64,000 nucleotides of DNA from Cyathus striatus. Its lineage: Eukaryota > Basidiomycota > Agaricomycetes > Agaricales > Nidulariaceae. A model generated the notes under the pieces. It saw only the letters and a program-made list of their open reading frames with translations, searched no databases and had not been told where the DNA came from. The translations under genes were made by a program, and so were the position numbers. Where the stretch lies: contig JAOVFP010000013.1 of NCBI GenBank assembly GCA_025738555.1, forward strand, positions 3,224,001 through 3,288,000, given 5' to 3'. Below are positions 25,789-36,339 of the stretch, one piece after another (within the stretch, counting starts at the first letter, position 1; each line of letters begins with the position of its first letter).

Positions 25789-26243
25789 TGCAGAGTTGTG
25801 ACGTGGTGTGGCTTTAATCGACTATTAGAATGAGATAAGAGGAGAAGATACGGAGAGATAACAAGACGGGGCGGAATGAAGAAAATGTGGCGGCGGCAGA
25901 GGAGGTGGTGGTAGGGTCTCTCGGAAAAGACTTTGGAATCAAAGCCCTGTTTACAGTATTCCCAATTCGGTTATCACATCCTATTCTGTCATCACCATCA
26001 TCATACGAGTCCCGACTTGTTTATTCAGCCTTGGACCTACATTTACTTACATATATTGTAAGTACAATACAAACTACAAAGCTACTGTTATAAAAATAAT
26101 ATATCGCTGGTAAACGTATTTATCTAGCTGATTGCAGGGAGGGGGAGTTATGCGCCAGATATAGAGAATAAAAACACCAATTGTACCAAGCTAATATCTA
26201 CACCAAAACGGAAATTAATAATAATAGATAACACACACCACTG
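25789..26243. other. Intergenic, DnaJ promoter and downstream end of the Ser/Pro-rich gene
   Basis: 455 bp between two leftward genes. It holds the promoter of the DnaJ gene and, at the right end, the 3' flank of the Ser/Pro-rich gene. It becomes AT-rich from about 26030 to 26230. No further gene is seen. Confidence 0.4.
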
Positions 26244-27173
26244 TCATGTCCCTGGACCGCTGCACGTAGACTCGTTGTCTACGTCCTCCGTGGTGAATCG
26301 CACAGCCTTTTTGGGCATCGCGAGGTCGATACTATCACGGGGTGTCGACTGCGCCGTTGTAGGTGCCGATGCAGACTTTGAGCCATGGAGTAGCCGTGCC
26401 ATCCGTGCTTTCAGGGATAGCGGGGACCGCGGTGATTGTGCAGAGGGTGTCATGGAGGTGACTGTGGTCGATGACGCGGAGGGAGAGAAGTGGGGGCTAA
26501 GGGCAGGACTTGAGGTTGATGAGCCGGTGCTGGGCTTTTTCAACGAGGAACGGGCCGGTGGAGGAGGGAGAGTAACGGGTGATGAAGGGGGCCGATGGTG
26601 AGGGGCTGAAGCGGTGGAATGAGGAGCGGAGCGCTGAGAATAGGTGTAGCGAGAGGAGCCCAGAGGGCGTAGATGAGGAGTTCGAGACACATGGAGACCC
26701 ATGGCAATCTGTTCGATAGTTGGGCGTGAGGAAGACTGGTCCGTGACACGAAACGATGAGTTCAAACGGGATGGGCTTCGCTCTTCAGGAGTAGAATACA
26801 TGCCGGATTTCTGAGTGGGTGAGTGAAGTTGGAACAAGCCATGATGGGGGAATGAAGAAATGAGACTTACAGATAAATCCGAGTGCTTCTTTTTGGTGGA
26901 CGAGGGGGTGAGTGAACGACGAACAGACGTCATGATACGGAAGGTAGAGCGGGAGTTGTGTGTGGGAGGAGAAGGATTGGTGGTTGAAGTGGAAGAGGAT
27001 GAGGTGGCGGAAGAAGGAAGAGGACGGATGGAGCAAGGATTGATGGAATCGCTCTGGGACTTTGTATGGAAGGCAGGATTGGTGGGGCGACGCGTAGATT
27101 GGGACGGATATCCTGCCGGGGGGGATGATAGGGACCAAGCATGAGCAGCACGAGGCAAATCCGTTGAGGACAT
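26244..27173 (-). CDS. Ser/Pro-rich hypothetical protein
   Basis: I do not recognise the family. The start is the first in-frame ATG at 27173 (MSSTDLPRAAHAWSLSSPP). A 60-nt intron with good ends (26811-26870, GTAAGT..CAG) divides it, giving 289 residues. Most of the sequence is Ser/Pro/Thr-rich and probably disordered. Three less biased blocks may be functional: RPTIEQIAMGLHVSRTPHLRP near 26730-26670, SLKARMARLLHGSKS near 26420-26370, and PKKAVRFTTEDVDN near the C-terminus. The intron length is a multiple of three and contains no stop, so retention would add 20 residues and keep frame. The coding strand is C-rich with few stops, which also makes long chance frames on the other strand; the intron and the conserved-looking blocks favour this strand. 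Confidence 0.65.
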   Translation of the reverse strand: MSSTDLPRAAHAWSLSSPPAGYPSQSTRRPTNPAFHTKSQSDSINPCSIRPLPSSATSSSSTSTTNPSPPTHNSRSTFRIMTSVRRSLTPSSTKKKHSDLSVSLISSFPHHGLFQLHSPTQKSGMYSTPEERSPSRLNSSFRVTDQSSSRPTIEQIAMGLHVSRTPHLRPLGSSRYTYSQRSAPHSTASAPHHRPPSSPVTLPPPPARSSLKKPSTGSSTSSPALSPHFSPSASSTTVTSMTPSAQSPRSPLSLKARMARLLHGSKSASAPTTAQSTPRDSIDLAMPKKAVRFTTEDVDNESTCSGPGT

Positions 27174-27597
27174 AAAGTGAGGTTGGCTGGTAAGTACCAG
27201 AACCAGGCAGGGACGTTTGGACCTTTGGTAAACTAGAAGCAAAGTGACAGTTGCTATCTAGAAATAGTAGAGAGACGTGGTTTGGGGTGCAGAGTTGCAA
27301 GACAGGGACCGGCGGGGGAACTGAAGAGAGATAATTTTAGGTGAATGGGCTAGTGCTGCGGGTAAGAAATATAAATGCAAACATTTAGTTGGGAACAATG
27401 GGGACGCGCTCTAAATAGGAGATGACACTTAACAGGACAGAGAACAGAGCACAGTCGACACGTCGAGCACCAAGCTTACAATGAACTCAATTCGGTGTTA
27501 GCCGGTATTTCCCCGTTCCTCCGATAAATATTTCATTATTCAATATAATCCGTATAAGGCAACACAACGAAATTACAAGTTGTTGCCAATCCATGAC
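27174..27597. promoter_or_regulatory. Divergent promoter region, Ser/Pro-rich gene / CCZ1
   Basis: 424 bp between two divergent start codons, so both promoters lie here. I see no clear TATA box facing CCZ1. AT-rich DNA lies at 27500-27570 close to the CCZ1 start. No other feature recognised. Confidence 0.45.
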
Positions 27598-29857
27598 ATG
27601 ACCAGAGACAGAATCCCTCCCAATCTTCTGTACTTCACCATCTACAACCCCACCCTTCATCCTTCCGAACCCGTCGACAAAGACAACGAAGATGCCGAAG
27701 AGCAAGCACATATCCTCTTCTATACCGCAAGGGAACGTGCTGTTTCCCGAGACAGGATCCTCAGGCAGGTCGGACTCGCCAAGGCACTAGTCAATTTCGC
27801 AGAGTGCGTATCATATCATTGCCCATACTAATCTAATCCTCTGCGTCTAGAATGTTCAATCCAAACGATCCCTGCAACAACATCCACTCTCAATCTCGAC
27901 GAATGATTATGATTTCCCCAGAGCCTGATTTCTGGATCCACGCAGTCAGTGCCATTGCCATATACTACCTCATACCTCTTCAATAACACTAGAATGCAGG
28001 CGGTTGAACTTGCCAGGTATCCGAGGCCTCCTCCGCCGAAATCCAAGGTCAAGCCGAAGCCCATCGAGAAGGGAAAAGAAAAAGACCCTGGTTCTCAGTT
28101 TGATTATGAGGATAACCCTGCATTAGACGATGCATTAAAGGCAGATATAATGCGTGGCTATCATTTGTTTAAGGTGAATTTCTCTCTCTCTCTTACGAAA
28201 CCGATGGCCCAGCTAAAGTGCAGAGATTAGCTACGGCATGGATCATTTACTTCGATCTTGTCGAGGCTAGGACAAGCCGCTTTGGAATTACAAATGGAGA
28301 GATTCTTCACTGTTTGGGCTTGGTCTTGGAATTTAGAGAATGGACATGACTTTTCAGATCAATTAGGTATGTTCAATGACTGGCTTAATAGCTGTCTTGG
28401 TACGATTCACTATGGGCCTTCAGGCGTACCACTTCATCCGGCTTACCCATCCCTGAAGCCTGTGGTGGATACATTCACTTCAAGCCTTCCCGATAACGTT
28501 CACCCGATAATCTTATCTCCGCCTTACGCCATCCCTTCAACACGCTTTACATCCGAAAGATACCCCTCATCACTCACTCGACATCTTACTTCTGTTATAC
28601 CCCCGGAGCCATCCCAAGAATCAGATTTATTGGCATCAGTGGAAACGATTAAAGGCAAAATACCCTCTGACCCACCTACAAAGGGTACTAATGCAAACCA
28701 AAACACCTTCTTGGGAATGCCTATAGCAAAGTGGAATTGGCTACCGTTCGGAAAAAATGGATCCAGTTTCTCAGCCAATGCACAAACTTCGACGGAGGAA
28801 AAGAAAGAAGTACCTCCTGACGGTAGCATGCAACCTTCTGCCATCGAGGTACAAGTAGATACGAGTGCTTTAGAAGATGCGATATCCTCTGATTCCGTTT
28901 CAATACATGTACCTTCTCCAAAATCCGAGCAGACCGACGAGAATGGGAAACAGACTGACGAAATGCATTTTATAGAGGCTGCGGAAGGTCCACAGGATGT
29001 GGATAAAGGGGATTGCGTCGAGAACGAGACTCCAGATCCGTCCTCACATGAAGATCAAACCGCTGAAGATATCGCTGTGGAAGGCTCTGACGACGTTGCA
29101 TCAACCGCAAGTGTGCCTGATCCCGACTTCATACCTTATACAATCTATCTTTCACCCTCTGATGATCCTGTAGCCACGGCGCCGCAAAAATGTTTCTATT
29201 TTATTGTAAGTTTACTTGCCGCAAGTGATGACAGACTATTGACGCCACTTAATAGCAGAACCAATTTATGCTTGCGTTGTTAGGTGTAAAGGTCGGAGAA
29301 GATCATACCCCTATAGAAGGCCAACTAGACTCTGCCATCCAGAAGTCATTGTCTCTTTTAGACAAGATTGAAACTATTATCTATGACGAAGGAGAAAAAA
29401 AGTATGCTGGCACTCCCATTTCGTGGAATTAAAGTGAACTAAACAACTCGTCTCACCGCAGGGTATCTGAATCTTTACCTTCTGCAAGTAAAATATTGCA
29501 AACACGAGACCGACATATTATCTCCTCTGATACTTTCTCAACATCGAGCGACAACTTCTCATCCAGATCAGCACACCTATATCATGCCAAAGCAATGGAA
29601 GACGCGTACGTACATTATCATGGTTTGCTTCCGAACGCTAACGATACGCTAGCAATTCTGACATTACAGAAGTTTTTTCTCGTGGTCAGAATCCTCAACA
29701 TTGGCATATCGCGAAGCGTGGCCTTAGAAGCGTCGACGATGATGACGAAAGGCGGGTTTATCTGGAGGTTTTCCGGAAGGAGACCAGCTTAACGGATGTG
29801 GATAATGTTTTGGCTGGAATCGTTCGGAGAGCAGGGCTCATGGATGGATTTTCATGA
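27598..29857 (+). CDS. CCZ1: CCZ1-like vacuolar fusion protein (subunit of the Mon1-Ccz1 Rab7 activator)
   Basis: Partner of Mon1 in the guanine-nucleotide exchange factor for Ypt7/Rab7 on late endosomes, vacuoles and autophagosomes. The start is ATG 27598 (MTRDRIPPNLLYFTIYNPT). The first longin region shows AHILFYTARERAVSRDRIL, VGLAKALVNFAEMF and the family-typical ISPEPDFWIHA. The middle is Ser/Glu-rich and likely disordered (about 28600-29110). The last longin-type region has IPYTIYLSPSDD, HLYHAKAMEDA and, after a splice at about 29606/29650, EVFSRGQNPQHWHIAKRG and ETSLTDVDNVLAGIVRRAG, ending with TGA at 29857. For the last exon only the acceptor TAG before CAATTCTGAC keeps the frame. Order and length fit the family. 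Divergent neighbour of the Ser/Pro-rich gene. Confidence 0.88.
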
Positions 29858-30161
29858 ATACGTACTCGTTTGAGATACCGTAACGACACGCTATGTGATA
29901 GATAAGGACACGACTAGAGGCTGTTGGATTTGATTTGTATTTCGTATTGGAATAATAATAAACTGAGGCCAAACTAAGGCCTCCGAGTCATAAAATGATG
30001 TCACTAGCGATTGGTGCTGTATAGCATAAGTTACTTATCAACAAAGGTCAACAGCTGACAAAGCGAATTGTCGGAGGTGTTTCGCTCCATCGCAGTCCAT
30101 CACTCAGACGCTTCCCTTCACCTCTGACTCTTGAGTCTTACCACTTCCACAGCTGTCTGCC
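29858..30161. other. Intergenic, CCZ1 3' flank and promoter of CCCH gene
   Basis: 304 bp between two rightward genes. The last 60 bp before ATG 30162 are rich in C and T (CATCACTCAGACGCTTCCCT...), as is common for leaders in this window. Nothing else recognised. Confidence 0.4.
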
Positions 30162-31720
30162 ATGGCATCCTCCTCAACAGAGGCTCAAATAAAAGACGAA
30201 ATTGCACGGCTTACAGGTAACTATTACGCTAAAAACTTCTAAGTTGTAATGTAACGTATTTCCGATATAGCATCAATAAATCTACACAAGAAATATGGGT
30301 ATACGCAAGGCCAACCTAAGCATTCTGCGCCAAGACCTAATGCATACGTGAATCCCAATTACAAGCCCCCTTCAAATAAGTATATTCGTCCCGGTCTCAC
30401 CAGCGCTGGTCCCCCTTCCCATCAGACTCCATCCACCTCAAAACCACCAGTTCCTCCTGCCTCGTCTTCGAATCAAGTCAAGGAAGTGGTCCTCAACGGC
30501 GTCGCTTTTGAATCCTCTGGTCGTTCATTGGTGCGCAAAGATTGTAAGCAAGGTCTTTTAAACGTTCGCTGTCTGAATTTGATATTAGCTAACTTGTTTC
30601 GTTACCGTAGTGCCCAAGAAGCCGCCGTCATCAGGATCTCTTAAACCCGTAGTGACACCAACTCCTCCATCGTTTGTGCGAAAGTCTGGGCATCTTATAC
30701 CTGCTGGCCGGGTGTATAAGCCTAAGGCTCGTCGTGGGGGTCGCAATATGACACTTACAAACAATAGGAGGCCTTATCAGTCCGTCTCACTACCTTTGTC
30801 ATGTAATAGAATCCATCTTGGTCTGATCCATAGTATTTACAGGGCACGCCGAGCAACGGCAAAACGGAAATATTCAGACAAGCCTTGTCCCCGCTTTACG
30901 ACAACAGGTACGATCCACTTTACCTCCACTCAAAGAACGCCACCGCTTGCCGCTTTCGTTCTTGAGGAGAAGCTCTTGATATGTATTCACATTTTGGTTT
31001 ATTTTTACTTTATTTGCAGGTTCCTGCAGTCGTGGTTTAACATGCATGTACCAGCACGACCCTTCAAAGATCGCTATTTGCTGGAACTTTCTTCAAGACC
31101 AATGCCCCAATAACGCTGAAACCTGTGCCCTCTCACACGATCCTACTCCAGAACGTACTCCTCTTTGTGTTCACTTCCTTAATAAGGGGCGTTGTACCAG
31201 GGTGAACTGCCCTTTCCCTCACGTCAATGTTGGTGCACGCCAGGGTGTATGTCGAGACTTCGCTGTCCTTGGATATTGCAGCAAAGGCCTTGACTGCGAA
31301 CATCAGCATGTCAGGGAATGTCCCGACTTTGCGGAGAAAGGTGAATGCACAACCAAAGGATGCAAACTTCCACATGTTATCCGGGCCAACCGTAACAGGA
31401 AACTTCCAACAACGAATTCACATTCATCAAAACCTGGACTATCTGTTACTCCCTCTCATGCTACTGTTGTTGGTACCTCTACTTCTGATACTGATCCTTT
31501 TAGTTTGCCAGAGCATGTGCTAGCTGAAGATGCCAAGCTTGGTGATGAGTATATTTCACTGACATTTAATGAGAGTGAGAGTGAGAGTAGTGAGGAGGAG
31601 GAGGAAGATGGTGATGATGATGAGGCTGAAGATGAGGAGGCTGAAGACGGTGATGAGGAAGCTGAAGATGATGATGAGGAAGCTGAAGAAGATGATAATG
31701 TTGAAAAAAAGCAAATGTAG
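30162..31720 (+). CDS. CCCH zinc-finger protein with five fingers (ZC3H3-like)
   Basis: Probable nuclear RNA-binding protein; the human relative ZC3H3 works in mRNA polyadenylation and export. The start is ATG 30162 (MASSSTEAQIKDEIARL), with four or five introns. A basic, Pro-rich linker is followed by FESSGRSLVRKD, HLIPAGRVYKPK and RRATAKRKYSDKPCPRF. Five CCCH fingers follow in a row: CPRFTTTGSCSRGLTCMYQH, CWNFLQDQCPNNAETCALSH, CVHFLNKGRCTRVNCPFPH, CRDFAVLGYCSKGLDCEHQH and CPDFAEKGECTTKGCKLPH (about 30890-31380). An intron splits the first. The tail is almost purely acidic (Glu/Asp/Ala, 31570-31705) before the TAG at 31720. The finger number and spacing match ZC3H3 and its fungal relatives. 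The precise function here is inferred. Confidence 0.88.
31570..31705 (+). repeat. Purine-rich GAG/GAT/GCT codon repeat encoding the acidic tail
   Basis: Imperfect repetition of GAGAGT then of GAAGCTGAAGATGATGATGAG-type units, coding for runs of Glu and Asp with regular Ala. It lies wholly inside the last exon of the CCCH gene and keeps its frame. Such tracts change length easily by slippage in steps of three. Confidence 0.7.
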
Positions 31721-32010
31721 CTGATGACTATGGTCACGAAGATATGGATGGATGGTTAATTAAATTTCGTTTTGTATATGTAATGTGTCTTTGATTATTA
31801 ATTTTAGTATGTTATACGAAAAGTTTAACTCCTATATTGCTGTGAGAGGTATTGAATTGTTGAACGATGTACGTACGGTATTATATACAAATGTATTATT
31901 CTATAAGAGACGAATAGCAAATGCAGATGCTAACATGCCATGAGAAGTGTCGGAATGTAACAATACATCGATATGGAGTTTCTATCAAATATATATATAT
32001 ATAGTCCATA

Positions 32011-35000
32011 TCAATGGTCATACTGTTTTTGAACATTAGCGTCCGCGAAGGGATTAACCTCAGACACACTCGATGAAGTTGGCGAATCTGCACGACTGAG
32101 CGAGCTAGGGGACCCATCGGGCGCCTCGCTTACATTGACAGAGTATGGGTGTTCGTGTTCCCAGCGAAAGTGACTATCATCAGCTTCCATTTCTAGCGAA
32201 GACGTTGGAGAGGGTTTGCTGGGAGGAGTATCGTAAATATTGGGATTGGGCATCACATATGAGGCATCATCTTGAAGGGCAGCTTCTGACAGTACATCTT
32301 CGAAATCGGGAGGACTATCCGTCAACGACGGAGAGGCGGTGGGAGCCACTGCGCCCGTAAATGCATCGAGGGCTGGAAGTTGCGCCAATGTCGAGCTCCC
32401 GTCAAACTCTAATTCATTAGGAGGTGTTGGCAGCTGTGCGCTGACGGCTAAATGTTGTGGGAGTGTCGAGCTCGAGCTCGCCATTACCTTCGGATTTTTG
32501 TGGACTTCTTCGATTTTTTCGTTCGTCTTACCACCAAGGGGAGCCGATGAACGACGCCGGTAAAAAAGAAGGTAGGCATTTGCGTTCTAAACACGTAGTC
32601 AGCGCATACAAATGATACAAAAGAAAATGAGATCTTACGACTGCATCCGAGGCCTTAGCCTGTGTGACAAAGGAATCATCAAAATGGTGCCATTTGCCAG
32701 TCATATGGTTTTGTGCATATGCCCTATAATGACCGCCTCCAAGGCCTCCCATGTGCTCATCTACACCGAACAAGTCGTAAACAAGAGGTTCTTGTGCGTC
32801 TCCGAGGCCAAAGGATTCAATATCAACTCCTTGCTCCAGCAGGCGTTTAGCGACCCCTCTCTCACCAACAAGCTCACTAATATCTAACCCCTCAACTGGG
32901 AAATCAATGAAAGCCTCAATCTTGTCGCGTAAAGCCCGACTATTGCTGAACCTCTTCAGATGCACAACAAGAATATCTGGAACCTTCCACAAGTCAAACC
33001 GTTTCGTCGCTTGCTGATGTTTCTTACACCTCGGGCAATACCATAGATCGTCCTCACCCAGCTTTTCCTCCTTGGTAAACTCATCCAAACAGTCCTGTAA
33101 CGTGATACCCATTTTCTTCGTTTCGGAAGCACTCTGTTTTGCTGCGATATATTCCGGATGTTGGAATTCCTCCCATTCATTCCAGAGAGCTAGCTCGAAC
33201 CGAGGGCTATCTCCAAAATAGAACGCCTTCATGTTTTCATCAAACTCAGCAACTAAGAAATCATACTCTCTAAGGAGCACAGGGTGTTTCTCAGCATCAG
33301 CTGCACGGTCTTCCCAGCGGGCAAAGCTATTGACATTATAATAATTGACTGAGTTCCCTGTGCCCCTACCGCCAAGACACAATTGAAGCGTTAAGACGTC
33401 CTTCTTCACGCCAACCATCTGCGGCTCGGCGCTGACAGGAGGAAGGTCGGCATCCATCTCGTCTACGATCATAGATTTCTCATCAACAATATCGCCTTCC
33501 TCCGGCGAAGGCGCCTGAACGGTAACGACATCGCCATTGGGAATGATCTCGGTAGTCACAGACTTAATAGGCGGGAAGCTATTCAGGTGTACAACTTCGT
33601 CCACATCATCCTGCTTGGAATGTCCAGGCTCCCAGCTGTACAATTCCCTCGCATGCACAGTCCACCTCCGAAGGCGCGCAACAACAGCTTTGTAGATTCC
33701 GTCGAATGATTTCGCTTGTTCCTCGTCAACGACAACAATCGTTGGGTACCCAAACTCGGACAACCTGGAAGATGTGTTCCTGGGTCTATTAGCATCTGCT
33801 AGGTAAAGAGGTAGAACGAATGGATCGCCCTCCCTCCGCTTGTATGCCCGACCATGCTGGGAAGGGCAAGGAAGCTCAAAGCATACAATTGTATCTGCAT
33901 TGGACATCTCGCTGCAAATAGAATAATCGTCGAGGACCTTGTAGAAACGGCTTTGGAATATTTCAAGAATCATGAGCTGAATAAATAGTAGTGTGAATAG
34001 CTGGAGGATCACAAATAGAGAAGCCTCGCACGTTCTCTGGAGGTGCACCCATCCACCTTCCAAGAAGATTCCTAAGGTCCCTAAATGATGCGTCTCGGTT
34101 GATCTCTACAGGTACCTAAGACTTCATATAAGCCATATGAATAAATAGCAACGTCAACTACGCACCTTGACTTGAGGTTTGGAATCATCCCAAGGAACGT
34201 AAAATATCTCGTGCTTCCACTTCTTGTGGATCGGCAGGGGCAACGTGAGATACATAAATGGGTCGAATGTTATCGAAACCTAGACCACGGGTTAGACGGA
34301 TATGTTATACATAATAAACCCATGGATGCCCACCTTTTCACACTCAGGACATACCAATGTGCTCTTATACTGCCCTTGGAACAAATCAACAATGACACTG
34401 TCGTTCCGCAACATATACCCTTCCCAGCTCTTCCGCGCTAAATCAATCAACTCGAGATCACCTCCACCCTCCCAATCTGGCTTCTCGACATACGGCTTCT
34501 TAAGCACCCTGTTCAGATCCTCATGCAAACCATCAAGGAGGAATGCTACCAGCTCCTGTGAATCGTGTTGCTGATAGCCAATGAATTGGGGAGCGAAACG
34601 CTGTAGTTGGGATTTGAATTCACGGGGAGAGTAGGATGTAGATGTACCATTCGATGCCCAAATGCGCTGCAGAAGGTCACCGAATGCATTTGCGATGGCA
34701 CCGTGCATTCCGAGGGGGTTGTCGGGGTTAAGTTCATCCTGGTAAACCCCGCCTATGGTGTTTGTAGGTTAAGAATGATGGGAAAGGGAAATAGATGAAC
34801 GCACTGAGGAAATATTCGGTAAGCTCCTTGGTATGTGCAAGACATTGCAGAGCCGAATTCATAAAACAGGTGTTTCCCCTGGAATGTAATGTGAGGGGAA
34901 AGAGAAATAATAGCCGGAAAGGGAAACACACATATTGGCCAAACCCAGCGTACCGGGCTCCAAGGGTCTCGCCGCGTTGCGCGAACCCATCGTGAGAGCA

Positions 35001-36224
35001 AGGGAAGCAACCTTATTGGATGATGACCTGCCATACATAGAACCAGCGGTGGTGAAGGATGTCGACGGGGGCGAGACGGTGCTAACGTTCATCTTGTCAA
35101 AAAAACCTTTTCCGGAAGCAAACAATGGTTCACTGGCTGTTAAAGACGACTCCTGCTCTGGATTCTTCACCATCCAACCCTCGGCTTGCTTGAACTCAAT
35201 AGCAAATGCATCATTGGACAGCATGTCTCTTCCTCAATGGTTTTATCGCTTGCATCGATAATCTTTGCCTCGGCGGCCTTCAGCTGATCAACAGGGTATT
35301 CTGCGTATGTCCAACTTTCGTGGCCGGTTACAAGCTTCCAAACGCGGAAAGGAGGATGTTTGGCGACGGTATTGGGGGACACGGCGTCCGCGAGGCGAGT
35401 ACAGAGGGTTTGTATAGTTTCCATGGAAGGGAGGGTTATGAAAAGAGCATTGGAGGTTGGGGTATTGACATTGAAGGAGGAAGTGGTAAGGGTGAAGACC
35501 TTGAAGCGAGGAGGGTGGTATTCGACGGCGGGAAATCCACCTCGATTGATGACGCGGCGGGGAAGGGGGTGGCGAGGTTCGCCGTACCTAGAGCAGCATT
35601 TTAGTCAAGGGTAGGCTGAAAGCGGAAAAACGGACGCACCAGGTGATGAAAGCAGACCAGACGGACTGAGGAACATACTCAACGTCTTCAGTCTCGACAA
35701 TGGATTTAGTAGTAAGATTGCCATACTGGTCAACGAGCGGGAATTGTCGACAGGGCCGAGATCGGATTCATCGAGAGGACCGTCTTTGTTGAGCTGGCCT
35801 GTGCATGCTGTCTTCCAACTTTTCCACCACACTGAGGCGACCAAATACCAAGTGTCGCCGAGAGCCATCTGTTTCTGCCTCTCTGTCTCGACATAAGCAT
35901 ACTTGTCGGGTGGCGACATGTGCAAAACAGATGGAGGAGAGGGATCAGAGTGTGGGGGGATGGAGAGGGGGAAGGAACGAGTGGCTCGCCCTGGGCAGCC
36001 ATGTAAGCGTCGATGTCGTGATTGGGAGAATGGGAGACGGGGTTATCTGGCGGGGGGCTGCGTGCCTCTGAGGCTGAGCGCTTTATGGAGGAGGAGGAGG
36101 AGTGGGAGGCCATGGAGAGGGTGCGCTGTCGTTTTCTGGAGAGGGCGGGAGAGGAGTCGGGGTGGGGAGGGGACGGGGACTTGGACGAGGGTGGCGAGGG
36201 CAGGTTGTTCATCGCGTTCACCAT
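32011..36224 (-). CDS. Ubiquitin-specific protease with DUSP domain (UBP12/USP15 type), frame breaks in N-terminal part
   Basis: A cysteine protease that removes ubiquitin. The start is ATG 36224 ([14 protein letters not shown]) after which the N-terminus is Ser/Pro-rich. A DUSP domain ([17 protein letters not shown] near 35870) follows. The peptidase C19 core begins with the Cys box [13 protein letters not shown] (about 34890), has [17 protein letters not shown] (34570) and CPECEKV, a large insert, a second zinc knuckle CPRCKKH and the His box [14 protein letters not shown] (about 32720). The tail is acidic and Ser-rich, ending QKQYDH-TGA at 32011. Two contiguous family stretches break frame: [13 protein letters not shown] at 35739-35741 and [16 protein letters not shown] near 35225. 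A third jump near 35954-35959 could be one lost C or an 80-nt intron with a poor donor. The catalytic half is intact. Confidence 0.9.
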
Positions 36225-36339
36225 TCAAGAAACACGACGCCAATTCCAATTCTTTAATCACTGTCACACTCCGTCACACTCTTCTCACCTCACCTCAACC
36301 CCTCTCTTCCTCTCTTGTTCTTCTTTCTTTCATACCACC
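36225..36339. promoter_or_regulatory. Compact bidirectional promoter, UBP12-type gene / dihydroxyacetone kinase
   Basis: Only 115 bp separate the two divergent start codons. The side facing the kinase gene is a CT-rich leader (CTTCCTCTCTTGTTCTTCTT) ending in ACCACC-ATG, a good start context. No TATA-like word is present. Transcripts of the two genes may start inside or overlap each other's leaders. Confidence 0.5.

Noticed and set aside
26275..27144. Long + strand open frames antisense to the Ser/Pro-rich gene
   Set aside because: Gly/Arg/Glu-rich mirror of a Ser/Pro-rich coding strand; the - strand has the intron and better-conserved-looking blocks.
35881..35966. An 80-nt intron explaining the third frame jump in the deubiquitinase
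   Set aside because: Not fully rejected: the phase would fit, but the donor (GTTCCT) is poor and the spanned sequence reads smoothly as protein if one C is missing, so a lost base is preferred.
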